A stretch of 64,000 nucleotides of DNA. It comes from Jacaranda mimosifolia (taxonomy: Eukaryota; Streptophyta; Magnoliopsida; Lamiales; Bignoniaceae). Position numbers and translations under genes: made by a program. Of this stretch, positions 9,409 to 21,762 are shown in pieces (within the stretch, counting starts at the first letter, position 1; each line of letters begins with the position of its first letter). The stretch lies in NCBI GenBank assembly GCA_018894105.1, contig CM032121.1, positions 28,744,230 through 28,808,229 of the forward strand, given 5' to 3'. The notes beneath the pieces were generated by a model that saw only the letters and a program-made list of their open reading frames with translations, was not told where the DNA came from and ran no database searches.

Positions 9409-12124
9409 TTACAAAATTTTATTTTTCATGAGATTTCAGAATTTATTTCTTGTGTATAATATGTGTGAAGCGTATGCATGACTATCTTATATATGTGGCT
9501 CCTCATCAGGTGGACATTTGTTGCACCTTCGTCAAAAATCGTAGTCTCAAGTGGTCATTTTATATGCTATTATCATGCCAAGGTTCAACACTTGAAACGT
9601 TCAAATTACCAACTCCATGAAAATTATTGTTGCCCAATTGAACACGCATTAGCCTGCATAGAAATCTTGGCCTTTAAACCCACCAAATGGGATGAACAAA
9701 TATCACAAGTACTAATGAAGACAATGTAAGAAAGAACCCCTGGTACAAATATCGTGGTCTGTATGTATATATGTAGCCCTTTTTAAATTTTTTCAGAGGT
9801 TCAAACAAAAAGAAATAAATAAATAAACAGAGTCGAATACTGCTGGTTTATTTTCTTTTTTGTTAAAAAAATGCTATATAAATATAATTCATACAGGACT
9901 TGTTTGCTTGGGCAAATAAAATTAGGAGAGATTAATATATTAGTAATACATAAGTTAGAAATTGTATCCAAAATGATGTAATCTATTGTTTGCTTGGTTT
10001 TAAAAATTAATGATATCCCATGCTTAATACTATATAATGTTTGGTTGGCAAGATTGCTCAATGTGATTACAATTTGTAATGTCCAAAATATCCTAATTTC
10101 TAAGAAGGTAAATCTCCAAAATTTGGCAGAAGGCGTTGAGGATATGGTTTCTATGAGGGTAAAAATGTCATTTTTATTTTTTATCAGATCGAATTTGAAA
10201 GGATGGAAAACGGATCAAGCCAAGACATATACCAACCTGACCCATGATGCCATGTCGGGCCGCGAAGGTATCATGAGCCATAAAAATATGAAGCAAACAA
10301 GAGATAAAGCTTAAAAATGAATTTATTAAACTTTATCCAATGAAGTAAACAAGTCCATAGTGTTTTTCCTTTTCCCCCTTGTGAGTTGTGATGCCTACAT
10401 TTCACCAAAATTTGGTGATATCAGTAGTCTTATTAACATAAAAGAAACGCTTGTGGGATTATTTATGTAAGATTGTGATTAGATGAGCATCACCATATTC
10501 ATTGAAGTGAAGGAAAATTTTATTAGTCAACCTCATCCAACGAATGTCTCATCTCATACCATGGTGAAATCGGATGTTAATCTGTCTTCGCAACTCAGAA
10601 AATAGGAAGTTTCACCCTAAACCTAATGAATTGAATATGACCAATCTAGCCTAGCCTAGCCTAGGTGCAAAACATTTTCTCTTCCTTTAGGTAATATTTA
10701 TTTTATGTTCACATAAGATGCTTCAAAATTGTGTAAATACTCTTGCCATTAAATGGATTGTTAAAATAAAATAAAATAAAATCTGCGTCTTTTTTAATTC
10801 AGCCTGTACCCGATCCAAAATTGACTGGAATTTCCACTTTTGAGTCTATTTGAGTTCAGACATGTGGCTATGTACAAGTCCCAATTTTAACAAGTATAAA
10901 AGAAATCCCAATTAAAAATAATCTCAACGAATCTAATATGTTATGACTTTTATATTTCTTCTTACGTTATGGATTGAGATTGAGATTCAATTGACCCCAG
11001 AAAATTAAAATCTAAGAGGTATGAGATCTTTTCAAGGGATACCAGTGATTTCATTCCAATTGAATTAATTTTCCACAAAATTTTCTATGCTTGATGAAAG
11101 TCTTGCCATAATTAATTGCATTTACTCTTGGGACCAGCACCTGCAAAATTATCTTAATTGGGCGACAAATTTATCAAACATCAGCGCCCTGTGAAGTCGA
11201 AGTGCGGTGGAGTTAATGGACTCTTGAGATTTAAGTGGAATTGGGCATCATTCGCACCCACAAAACTCAAAAAGTTGAAGCACACTCCTAAAGTAAATGA
11301 AATCAACCTTTGGTGAAAATGGTGGCAATTAATCATTTTCTTTGCACTAATCACAGTATTTGTTTTTTTAATTAAAATAATTAATTATATCATATAACAC
11401 ATTAGAGAATAACAATAGTTATCAATTCATTATTGATGTGAAACTACAACTATGTGCCTCTTTCAAACTCCAACGATTTGAAGTTTTAGTAATATCAAAT
11501 CTTATCCCATATTAAAAGAATTGAAAGTCTTGAATCAGTTTATAAATTTGTATTTCTCCATTATTTTATTTTAATAAAAAAAAAACTATTACAATGTGTC
11601 TCAGCAAGATACTACCTTGCAAAGGTAAATTTTTCATATTTGACAATGAATTTCAATATTAACAATAAATTTTTACTTTCTTTTTAGCTTTAGATATACA
11701 ATACAATGAAAAGATTTTTTTATTATTTTTCTTATTTTCATCTATGATTTAACCAAGACATAATTATAATAAAATTATATATTCTTTGAGGTATTCAGTT
11801 ATTAATATTATGGGGGGGGGGGGGGGGGGGAAGCCTTTAGACTCGTAGAATGGTAGTCATGACATTACTATGCGAATTTTTATATATCAATTATTTTTTA
11901 AATATTTTTATTGGATAGATAAGCTTTGAAACGTCTTTACTAGTATCTTCCATATTATTATTTTTTTTCTTCCCCCAATTTCATACTAGTCAGAAACCAA
12001 CCTTGTATTCTTCCTAAAGTTAATCTTAATTTTTTTACTATTTATTCTCTATACATGGAATTTAGTCTGCAGCAATAAGGTAAAAATAAAAAGGAAAAAT
12101 CTAGATGCTTAATTATTTATGATA
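9409..12124. other. gene-free AT-rich region
   Basis: Short reading frames here have no recognisable domains. A run of 19 G lies at 11812-11830. The segment around 9897-10080 starts GACTTGTTTGCTTGG like the Tourist-like MITE at 42466, but a right end is not clear. Confidence 0.5.
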
Positions 12125-14338
12125 TCTATACTATTATATATAGCACAACAGTGTGGGACCTACAATTATGTAATTTTAATCCTAATTATTCAATTTTGGC
12201 CAAATGTCAAATTCTTAGAATTTTGAGTATTTTAATTCAATTGAAAATTTTTCATTGGTTGTTTATTTACTTTTATATTTTATTTTAATACGATCAACTT
12301 ATCTATTATAACTAAAATACCATGTTGTGTTTATCCAAAATTATAATATAGACTTCTATCTCATAAGATAATTCAAAAAATATGTATAATCATATTTTTA
12401 TCTCACTCAATAAGTTTATAATTTAAATAATAGTTTATATGCATCATGTTAAATACTCTTATCACCAAATTCTATCTTATAAATTTAATTTATCACAAGA
12501 TTAATAGATAAATATTTTATTTATTTTATATATAAATTTTATTATTCTACAGTTATTTTATAGCAAAATGAGTTGATCAAATTTTGAATTCTTAGAATTT
12601 TGAGCTTTTTAATTAAATTTAAAAATTAATTTTTGATAATTAAATTGAAAGTATTTATTCCTTTTAAAGATATCTAGAATTTTGAAATCATTTATTGATT
12701 AGAACAAATTATTCTTTGTTTAGCTCAAATACCAAAAAAAGTATTTCATTTTATCTACAAACTCTCTTTCATCTCTACTCTCAATATGTGAAAGATACCT
12801 AAATCATTTGAACTCTATAGTTTGATAAGTTTTTCATAACTTTCTCTTATCTTTAATAATTAATTCATATATATACTACTATATATAGAGAGTTTTGAAA
12901 GTCATTTTATTAATACTCTTACTTTCTAGCATTTTTTTTACTCTATTCTTCGTGCACCTCTTTATTTTCTATCATTTTTTCCCTCTATCTCTTTACGTGC
13001 CTCTTTATTTTATTCTTCAAACTGTTTATTGATTGTTTGATTTTATTTTTCACTTTTTTTTATTTTTTTTTGGGATGTTACGTATATGATGGAAGAGATT
13101 TTCTGGATTTTAATGCTATAATTTTTTTTTTAATCATAGATAAAGTATATCATTTATCATTTATTGTTATTACTTCGTAAATTTTTATTATCTTTTTTGT
13201 TTATTACTTAGTTTAAGTTATTGATTCATTTTTTAATTTTTTTAATTTTTAAATTCATTTTTTGTTCTTTTAATTTTATAATTTTAAGAGATGAGATATA
13301 TATTAATTGCTCTTAATATCTTTTAATTTTATTTTATTTTTATTAATTATATTTTTATCTTCAATTATTGATAAATTTTGTCAGTTAATTTTTATTTTAT
13401 TTAAATTGTTATACATTTAGTATCCTTTAATTCATTCTTTGAATTAAGTTATCAATTTATTTGTTAGATTTTGTAATTTATTTTTAAATTCTATCATTTT
13501 TGTTTATCTAAGTTTATAATTTATAGGATAATATCTATTATTTGGTTTTTGTATTTGTAAAGTTTGTTTCACTTTTTGAATATTTATATTTTAAAAGTAA
13601 GTCATTTAATTTTTATTTTTTATTCATACATATGTAATTGTGTATTTATAAGTATGTATAATTCGTACTATTTTTAAAAATTTTACACACTATTTTATCA
13701 ATATATATTCTTAATTTTTTTCTTCACTTAATTATTGGATAACTAAACTGTGAGTCAATAAAAGGTTTAACTTATATACTAATATTGATTTTAACTTTAT
13801 AATTATTTTATATATTTATTTTATTTTTTGAATTTTTTTTTACTATCATAGTTTTGTCTTGGCTTAATTGATTTTTATTCAAAAATTAAAATTAAATAAG
13901 AATTTTTTTAAATTCTTAGCAGCCAATATATTATCTAATGGTTTATATTTTAAGTTTTAACTTAATATATACTCATTGTCTTTTAAGTCTAATGTAATCT
14001 TAAAGTATTATAATTTTAAATTTTTTCCAATAACTTTTAAGCCAGCAATCTTGTGTTTTATGTCATTTTCATATATTTTTATTTTTTAATGCAACTATCT
14101 ATTAGTTTTTGGTTGCATATTATTTTTTTATTTTTAATAAAATATGTAATCATATTCATAGACTTTTATTTTTGAAAGCTTAGAATATTTTTTTTTTCTC
14201 ACTGAATAATTTTAAATTTATTTTTTACTAATTATTTGATCATTTTTTGTGATAATTTTATTTTTATATTGTTATTTTTAATTATATTAATATATAATAG
14301 TTTTAAAAATTTTATGCATAGCACGGAAATAATGCTAG
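12125..14338 (+). mobile_element. Helitron, copy 1 (non-coding)
   Basis: It starts TCTATACTATTATATATAGC after an A and ends GCATAGCACGG-AAATAATG-CTAG before a T. This fits Helitron rules: 5' TC, 3' CTRR, insertion between A and T, no target duplication. It aligns along its length with copy 2 at 26971-29370. It is AT-rich with no helicase or replication-initiator coding, so it is non-autonomous. It lacks the SINE that interrupts copy 2 and so preserves the empty site (ATGCAACTATCT). Confidence 0.85.
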
Positions 14339-14531
14339 TATATATATATATATATATAATAAGACAAATTGAATGCACTGAACTACTGCAAGTTGCAATA
14401 AAAACAAGCTACAGTAAGAGCAAAAGTTACAGCTCCTTTTTTTCAACCTCTCCCGTACGTCAGCAACATATATAGTACTAATGCACGATGCATCTATGAC
14501 GACTTGATCGTGGAAGCTATATAACCATCTT

Positions 14532-15654
14532 TAGAGGTGTCAAATGGGCCGGCCGAGCCAGCCCAACCCATTTGACAGACGGTTCACAATGGTCCCGATT
14601 CGAGTCGGTCTAGCTCTCGTACTATGACATGTTGAAATTTGAAAATTTCAGCTTGGTTCAAAATAAATCTATTATATAGGTGAGCCGATTTATATATAAG
14701 TCGGGCTAAGCGGGCCGGCTGGCAAGTCGGGCTAAGTGGGCCGGCTGGCAAGCCGGCACACGGGTTGACCCGCGGTTTTTTTTTTTTTTTAAAATGAATT
14801 TAAAAATTTTAAGTTTTTATATTTATGTGATTATTAATATTTTTTTAACACTTATACTTTTTTAAAAGACTTAATAATTTATACTTATGTAATTTTTAAT
14901 ATTTTATAATACTTAAATTTCTATAAAAACTTAGAAATTTATACTTATATTAATTTTTTGTATCAATTATATTTTTTTTCAAAAACACCACTAAATAAGG
15001 TGGTGAGGGTTTTGGTATGAACCCCTCTATCCGTCATTAATTTAGAAAAAAATAATTACATAAAGGTGAATATGACCAAACCTCTAAATGAAATTACATA
15101 ATAATAACCAAAAGAAATAAACAACTTTGTAGTATATAAACATCTAAATATGCCCAATGAATTTTAATTTGATATTATAATTTATAATTTTTATAAATTT
15201 ATTAATTATATTTCTTATTTTAATTCTTAATTCATAATTTTTATAACTTTATAATTTAAAATTTAAAAATTATAAATTATTAATTATTGATTTATACATT
15301 CTTAATTTATAAATTATAAATTTCAAAATTTTCAAAATTTATAATTTAAAAATTATAAATTCCTAATTTTTTAAAACCTACAATTTATAATTTAAATTAA
15401 CAAAAATTGTGGGCTAACAGGCTAGCCCGCGCAACTTGCTTAGCCCACGAGCTGGCTCGTTTAGCCTGAGAGTTGGGCCAGCTCGCAGTCCTTCAGAATC
15501 CGCGGGCCGAGCTGATCCCGGGCTACAAAATTTCAGCTCGAGATAGGTTTTCAAGCGAGCCGGTCCTACCTAGCTCATATTAAAGAATTAAACGAGCCGA
15601 GCTAGGCCGATTTTTTTCGCGGGTTGATCGGCCCGGCCCGTTTTTACACCTCTA
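14532..15654. mobile_element. hAT deletion derivative
   Basis: Ends are TAGAGGTGTCAAATGGGCCGG and, read inward from the right, TAGAGGTGTAAAAACGGGCC. Flanking 8-mers ACCATCTT and ACTACCTT agree at 6 of 8 positions, a worn target duplication. Positions 14532 to about 15160 align with the left part, and 15161-15654 with the right part, of the larger hAT element at 47833-51910. The roughly 3-kb middle holding the transposase is absent, so this element would depend on transposase in trans. Confidence 0.85.
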
Positions 15655-15687
15655 ACTACCTTGTTTACTTGCGGCCATGTAATTGAA

Positions 15688-16030
15688 AGGGTGTTTGTGT
15701 GAATTTATAAAATTTTCAAAAATATTTATAAATTTTTAAAAAATATATATATAATTTTAATATAAAATATTATGATCTTATAAGCTTTTTTATAAAAAAG
15801 TAAGGAGATCATAATTTACTTTTAAAATCTCAACAAGCTCCTCTAATTTTAACTATTTTAATTACAAAATTGTCATTACTTACATCTCATGAGTTCTAAG
15901 ATCTTATTTTATCCAAATACTTTAATAACTTATTTGAAAAATAAAATTTAGCATCTTATCAGTTCAAAAAACATTTTCTAAGATATGAAAGTTTATAAGA
16001 TCGTTTAAAAGATTAGGCAAATACCCTCTA
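15688..16030. mobile_element. possible MITE
   Basis: Ends AGGGTGTTTGTGTGAA and, inward from the right, AGGGTATTTGCCTAATC are partly inverted. The interior is AT-rich. The target duplication is not clear. Confidence 0.3.
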
Positions 16031-18497
16031 AGAAATAGTTAGAATTCTCCATTTATATTGTACAACAAAAATCTACCAGACCTCAAAGCAATTCATAATA
16101 TCTTAAAATATATATATATATATATATACATAGATAGAGAGAGAGAGAGAGAGAGAGAGCTCTAAAAAATATTTGCTTTTATGTTTTTGCCTGTGTACAT
16201 ATAGCATATGCCCATAACTTATGCGTCAGCTGAAATGATATGTTTGCGGGTGGCTGATGGAACAGGGAACCTTACATTTGAAGCAAATCAAAAGTACTTT
16301 TTGGTTGGGAACAGATTGGAAGAAGCGCAGAACCCGTGACCTGAAAGCGTTACTGAAGGATTCAAAAAAATGAATGAATTGAATCAAAAACCTCACGCCA
16401 TTCTTTTGATTTGGACCATCCCGAAGTTTTTCCCCACTCAATTGGTACAATGTATTCAGAAATTTTTTATTCTTCCCTTCTTCCATTTGCAAAATCATTG
16501 GTTTAATTTCTTTCTACGATTTATCTTTTCCAACATACATTTAGAACTATTCTTTTAAATAATAAATAAATGGAGTAAGATATCCGTTAATCCAATTTAG
16601 TCCAATGTAGAAATTAGGATTCTATGTCTGACCAAATTGAACAAGACCCGTTAATCAGATTTGACGAACCTTAAGTAGATTGATTTTATTTGAGAACGAT
16701 CTCAAGTCTCAACTAAAATATATTACAATATCAAATTGTAATTTTATAATTTTTTGATTAATAATGATCAATTAACAAATCATATGTTAAATTCTAATAA
16801 TGAGAAGGGAACACATTCTTCCTAGGGAAACACACACACACACACACACACACACACGTAGAGTCAAAAAGTTAAAAAAAAAAAAAAAAAAAGGAAAAAA
16901 AAAAAAAAAAAAAAGCAGCATTTCAAGAAAAAGCATAACCAATGACTGTGAAAACTTTTGCTCCTTGTATTCGAGTTGTCTCCACTTTCCATTAACACCT
17001 TCAGATTATTAAGATAGCAATATGTAGGAGACAACGTGCTCACCAGCAGTACAATTGAATTAATTATATGATGTATTCTACAATGATTCTGGGCGGATTA
17101 CGCAAAGCGGAAATGATTTGAGTTGGCATCCTATGCCTCAAAATGCAACAAAATGGATTAATCTATTATTTCAGGCAGTAAATAATAAATCAAATATATA
17201 TATTTCTTGTTCATGACCCACAAAACATTAATGGCAAATAATATATCATCTTAGTGGAACTTTCACGCCAATGATGGACGTAAAAATTAAATTCGATTGG
17301 AACTTTGAGTGAGACATCAAATCCTCGTCTAAGTTATGAATAAATTATTAGAGAGCGCAAAGAGTATTATAAAAAAATTCTTCCATAGTTAAATTACACG
17401 TTGTAGGATTAATCTTTGAATAATATATTCTTATAAAGATAAAATCCCTTAACATTTATACTTATGAGGTGTTTGACGACAAATATAAAAAATTTTAATA
17501 TATATTTTTTATCTAGACAAAGTTCATTATATAATATAGAATTATTAATCTACAATCAGTAAAACATGAGTAGAATAATTCTGATAATGAAAGGTTCTAA
17601 AAAATAAAAAGGAAATGTGTTGGTCTCTTTAAGTTCCTATTTCTAATGATTTGTAAGCATCTTATTTCTTGTGTATTACGAAACTAATACCTTATCTGTA
17701 GCATGTCATGTTTGAAATTTTTGTTGTGAACTTATAATTTTTGAGTTTCAACTAAATAAATTTAGAATTAATTGCCTTTTGATCCATTTATATAAGTCTT
17801 ACATATATAGCATAACGTTTAAGGTTAGAATCTATCGGGCCCTCTAGAACAAAACAAACATGTGATTGTTGTGATAAGAGCAAGTTTGTTTTGATCTGGT
17901 ATCAATCCATGCTTATTTAAGTGGCGCGTATCTTAAATATTGAACTTTCATAACACTACTAAGAGAATACTTCATTAGTAATTCGTTGAACTGTCCTTAT
18001 CCTCATTATCGTAAACACTTACCTTTATTTTTCTTTTATTGAGACACAATTACATGAAATAATAAACAAAGAATTTAATTCAAATATAAAACAAAAAATT
18101 AACATTTCAAAAATCAACAAAATTTATTTAAAATTTCCCCCACCTACCCCGCCCCCCAACCCTGCCCCATTGCCTGTCACGGCCGTGGCCCAAAAGGGCG
18201 GCGGCCATGGGGTGGGTGGATGGGGACAAGGTATTGGGTGAAGAATTTTATTTGTTGTTTTAAGAAAATATTTGACTTATTTATTTTTTAATTTATGAAT
18301 AAAATTAATTAATTTTTTTATTTTAGTTAATAAATAATTGCAATAAAATTTAATCACATATTTAGATATGTTATTATTTTAATTTTATTTAGTAATTAAA
18401 ATTATTAAAATTTATATTACTACTCGTGCAAAAACACTAGATTTGATCAATATAAATGTGTTCCAATTGATCGTAATTGCAAATAGAGGAAGAACAT
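16031..18497. other. gene-free region with microsatellites
   Basis: It contains (TA)n near 16118, (GA)n at about 16135-16159, a (CA)n run at 16828-16857 and two A-runs at about 16874-16914. A short GC-rich islet lies at 18135-18235 (CACGGCCGTGGCC, GGCGGCGGCCATGG). No coding region is recognised. Confidence 0.5.
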
Positions 18498-19373
18498 TGA
18501 TAATGGTATGATCCGCTTAGTGATGAACTGGGTTTTGTTCCAATGCAATCGATTAGAAGGGAGGTTGGAAAGGATTGTTATATGAAGTTGAGTCAAGTCC
18601 CGCAACCAACAGCACACGTTAGGCTAGCCGAGGTACCCTCAGCTAAGGCACTCTGATGTTCAAATCAATACTTAATCGACCAAATGATACAGCAGCAGAG
18701 TGAGGGCTTTAAGTGATAATGAGCATACCTCTCTGGAGTGGTGGCAATGGGGTATTTATAGTCTCTCTTCAGAAGCTGATATGTCAATGATGCCCCTACT
18801 TATGCAGAGAGGGCCTTTGTCTTTAGTTGAGGACCTTTAGGTCTTCTTCCTTCTATGTACCTTTTCAGGTGGCGCCTCCTCTTTCTTTTCAGGATATGGC
18901 AGTATGCTGGAAGCGTGCACGACTTTAGTTCTGTAGCATGGTGGTATAGGAGGTGGCACACATCATTAATGCGGAGGCACGCCGCCTGTCAAAACATTTA
19001 ATGCGGCAAAAAAGTGGTTAGGGCACATTTAATTTGACTATGACTGGTGGTGCATGACTGCTCTAAGCTGTTCCGATCAACCTCTAAGGGTTGAGATGTA
19101 TCCTTGTCCAGGAGTCATCTATGCACACTTTGGTTGAGGCGATGAAACTCTGTTGGATTCAAATGCCTTCTTGGTTGAGGGCCAAATGGTCATTCTCGAG
19201 CTGATCGACCATACTTCGGTCGACCGAGCAAGGTGTCAATAAGGCTTGAGCCTAGTCCATCACCTGGTCGATGATTAATGGGTTGGGTTTGATGGCCAAT
19301 TGGGTTGTCCTATATCATATCTCTTACTTGGTTAAATGTTAGTGGGATAGGCTTGTTGGGCTATCCCATATCA
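18498..19373 (-). repeat. gypsy LTR, minus orientation
   Basis: Read on the minus strand it begins TGATATGGGATAGCCCAAC and ends near ..ACCATTATCA. On the plus strand its right end abuts the complement of a polypurine tract, so it is the 3' LTR of a minus-strand element. A TATA box (minus strand ACTATAAATACCCC) lies near 18756. It is closer to the solo LTR at 8022 than to the LTR at 23204, so the two LTRs flanking this block are not a true pair. Confidence 0.75.
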
Positions 19374-19390
19374 TGAGTCCCCCCCCACTC
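19374..19390 (-). other. polypurine tract (minus strand)
   Basis: Minus-strand GAGTGGGGGGGGACTCA directly precedes the LTR. Confidence 0.75.
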
Positions 19391-19630
19391 TTGAGTCCTA
19401 ATCGAGCTATTCAACAAGAAGGAATGGGGAGTAGTTGACTTAGAAAACCAGAGTACACCTAACCAAGAATCGAACGCGTTGACGGTCTTTGAATTTCAAA
19501 GTTTGACTAGGATTTTGGTGCATTAATGTGTCAATTACCTTGGGCAACGCAGATAGTCAACCAATAGATGCGTAATAATTTCCCGATAGCCGATCGTTTT
19601 AGCCGATTAAGTTACCTGTTGGCAGGGGCT

Positions 19631-19638
19631 TATAAATA
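19631..19638 (+). promoter_or_regulatory. TATA box of antisense gene
   Basis: TATAAATA lies about 180 bp before the ATG at 19814. A GTAAGT donor-like site lies between them near 19747. Confidence 0.55.
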
Positions 19639-19813
19639 GCGGGGTGAAAATTTTTCATTTCACACTTTTATAGCAACTTAGGAGGTCGAGCTCTGCGATT
19701 TACTACTCCTTACGCTAGTCAAATTTCTTCTATTCTTGTTATCTGCGTAAGTTTCTTTCAATCTTGAGCAAATTTACTCTTCTTTATTTTGCCCCAAATA
19801 TCATATAACAAAT

Positions 19814-20158
19814 ATGCCGAGTTTTTGGTGAGATTAGCAATAAGGAAAGTGATAGTGAGGAAACTCGGTCGGGTGTGCATTCGATTAGAGGGGTGGGTGA
19901 CTCGACTACTAGGACTAGTGAGTCTTCGAGTGATACTCGAGTTGATGCTGGGTGTAGGACTGGACCAAGTCAACCTCCCATGTCATGTGGTCGGCCATTC
20001 ACGCCCGACCACTATAGCGAAATTATATTTAAGATCAAAAATAGGGATCTCGAATTGATCAGGCAGTTATACCACATTCCCTAGGGTTTGAGCTAATCGT
20101 CCCTAGACCCAATGATAGGATGCATCGACCTTCGATCGGTTGCTTAACGATTTTATCA
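19814..20158 (+). pseudogene. antisense-gene fragment of gypsy element (Transposase_28-like start)
   Basis: Opposite in strand to the LTR and polypurine tract beside it, as in the element at the left edge. From the ATG at 19814 the frame slips early, then reads a Ser/Glu-rich leader (KESDSEETRSGVHS) and CGRPFTPDHYSEIIFKIKN, LIRQLYHIP. This lines up with GRLFTTTHYSDIVSTV and IRSKYHIPNEF in the gene at 46887. One more frame slip leads to IVPRPNDRMHRPSIGC. The gene then stops abruptly near 20158, where host-gene sequence begins. Only about the first 115 codons survive; the linker and coiled-coil exons are missing. Confidence 0.7.
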
Positions 20159-20710
20159 TGAATTTAACAAAAAAGAGCAGCTGGCTGCCCTTGAAGAAGA
20201 GAAGACAATCTTGGAAAAAGAAAAAAGTTGAAAGAAGCTGGAGTAATCGGGAGCACCGTCGATGCCCTTGACGGTGCAGCATCACTTGTTGGTTCTGGTG
20301 TTGTTATGGTTGGCACAGGTATCGGTGTAGGAGTGGGCTTCGTTAGGGGTGGCCTTGGAGTTGTTGGGAGAAGTATGAGTAAAGCCGGAAAGGTCATGAG
20401 CCAGACCATCACCGGACACTCCGGCGCGTCCAAGAGGAGGAGGAGTGGCTCCTCCACGCCCATTAACTCCATCCAAGAAAACGGAGGTGCAAAGCCGCGG
20501 CCAACTTGATTATTGCTATGAATTATATTGTGAATTGAATTTTTTGATAAGTTTGAAAAATCTGTACATTCCTCCATAAACTTAGATTTCACAATCTCTT
20601 CATGCTATGGATGTAAGTGCCTTGTTCTATTGCCTCCATTATTTAGTCTATTGTGCTTTTGTAAAGTTTCATTGAATTGGTTAACATAATGGGAGAGGTT
20701 TTAACATCAA
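20159..20710 (+). pseudogene. captured 3' end of a host gene (C2-domain/NTMC2-CLB-like tail)
   Basis: Starting near 20165 the sequence codes for a charged helix (EQLAALEEEKTILEKEK), a frame slip, then an open frame 20228-20509: KEAGVIGSTVDALDGAASLV, Gly-rich repeats (VGSGVVMVGTGIGVGVGFV), MSKAGKVMSQTITGHSG, and a tail ending SIQENGGAKPRPT and a stop. This resembles, from memory, the C-terminal tail of plant C2-domain lipid-binding proteins of the NTMC2/CLB (synaptotagmin-like) type. The C2 domains are absent. The GC content is clearly higher than its neighbours. About 200 bp after the stop look like a 3' untranslated region. Both flanks are broken gypsy sequence, so it was captured or joined there. 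Confidence 0.5.
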
Positions 20711-21420
20711 TATTCCTCCTGAGGAAATCAACGAGCATACATTCCATATTATGCCCTAGGCTTGCTCCTATCCTTGCCGTTTTGTCAGGGTTATTGGGGT
20801 CGAGTTCTACTATTTTGAATTCTTCAGTGAGCTCGACCTGAGTATCTTCTTTCTTCCTTTTTTTATTGGTCTGTCCCTCTTCAAGTTCCATTATGGGGAT
20901 GTCCCTTGAGGGTTTTAGTTTTGTCGAGCTTTTTGGGCGTTAGCCTCGACCGAAATGGTGTAACAATGCTATACCTCTTTTATATAACACAATAACTCCC
21001 CGATCCCAGTTATTGTTGGGAATTTGACCTTTATATGATAGGTAGATATGATTGCTCGAAAATCATTTAGTGCTGGTCTTCCGATGATGGCGTTGTAGAT
21101 GAAAGGCACATCATCGACGAGATAGTCGATCATAAGGGTGTGCCTTTGGGGTTCATCTCCAAAAGAGGTGGACAAATTTATAGATTCGACTGGCACAATC
21201 TCTGATCACCCAAATTCAACCAGGGGTGTTCTGATTGGGTCAAATTTCAGCTTTCCCAGTTTCATTCTATCCAAAGTGGACAAAAAGATGATGTTTGCGA
21301 AACTCCTATTGTCCACCAAGACTTTCCTGACTTCGAAGTTTGCAATCTCCACAGAAACCACTAAAGGGCAATCTAAGCTACTCTCGACACCCTAACCTCC
21401 TAAGTGAGAAGTTCGAAGTC
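20705..21420 (-). pseudogene. gypsy protease and start of the RT region, broken
   Basis: Minus strand. The retropepsin fold is recognisable: the active site DTG region reads LVDNRSFANIIFL, so the catalytic triad DTG is now DNR. Downstream come YLVDDVPFIYNAIIGRPALN and FRAIISTYHIKVKFPT, typical of Tat/Athila proteases. Next is the spacer before reverse transcriptase (FKIVELDPNNPDKTARIGAS, MLVDFLRRNIDV). The frame then leaves known sequence near 20710, where host-derived DNA starts. Reverse transcriptase, RNase H and integrase are all missing. Confidence 0.8.
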
Positions 21421-21762
21421 TGAGAAAGATAAGGGTTCGGCGCTTGTGGGAATATGGTAGATTGGCCTTGTCTGTGTCGACCTACTAGATTCAAGAAGTC
21501 TTTGTGTATGCATTCTTGCTAACTTGGAGTCCCCCCTATTGTCCTTATGCAATTATCTCAATAACGCCTCTCAAAGGGACCGCTCCTCCTCGACCTTCTG
21601 CTTTACTTTATCATGCCTTCGTGGGCTAATCGATGATTCTGTACGGGAGTCTGATCGATTTGAGCTATTGCTTGCAAGGCTTTCTGGTCAATGTATTTTT
21701 TTAGGTGGTCATGTCATGTGAAGCACTCAATTTCATCTTGGAGATTGAAACAATCTTCCATA

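Noticed and set aside
9897..10080. Second Tourist-like MITE
   Set aside because: The left end GACTTGTTTGCTTGG fits, but no matching inverted right end or TTA pair could be fixed.
16226..16498. 90-codon minus-strand reading frame
   Set aside because: No domain, no likely promoter, and it overlaps another unlikely frame.
17895..17915. Copia primer-binding-like TGGTATCAATCC
   Set aside because: No LTR end or gag sequence beside it.
20164..20592. Pro/Thr-rich minus-strand frame
   Set aside because: Shadow of the Gly/Ser-rich captured host tail on the plus strand.
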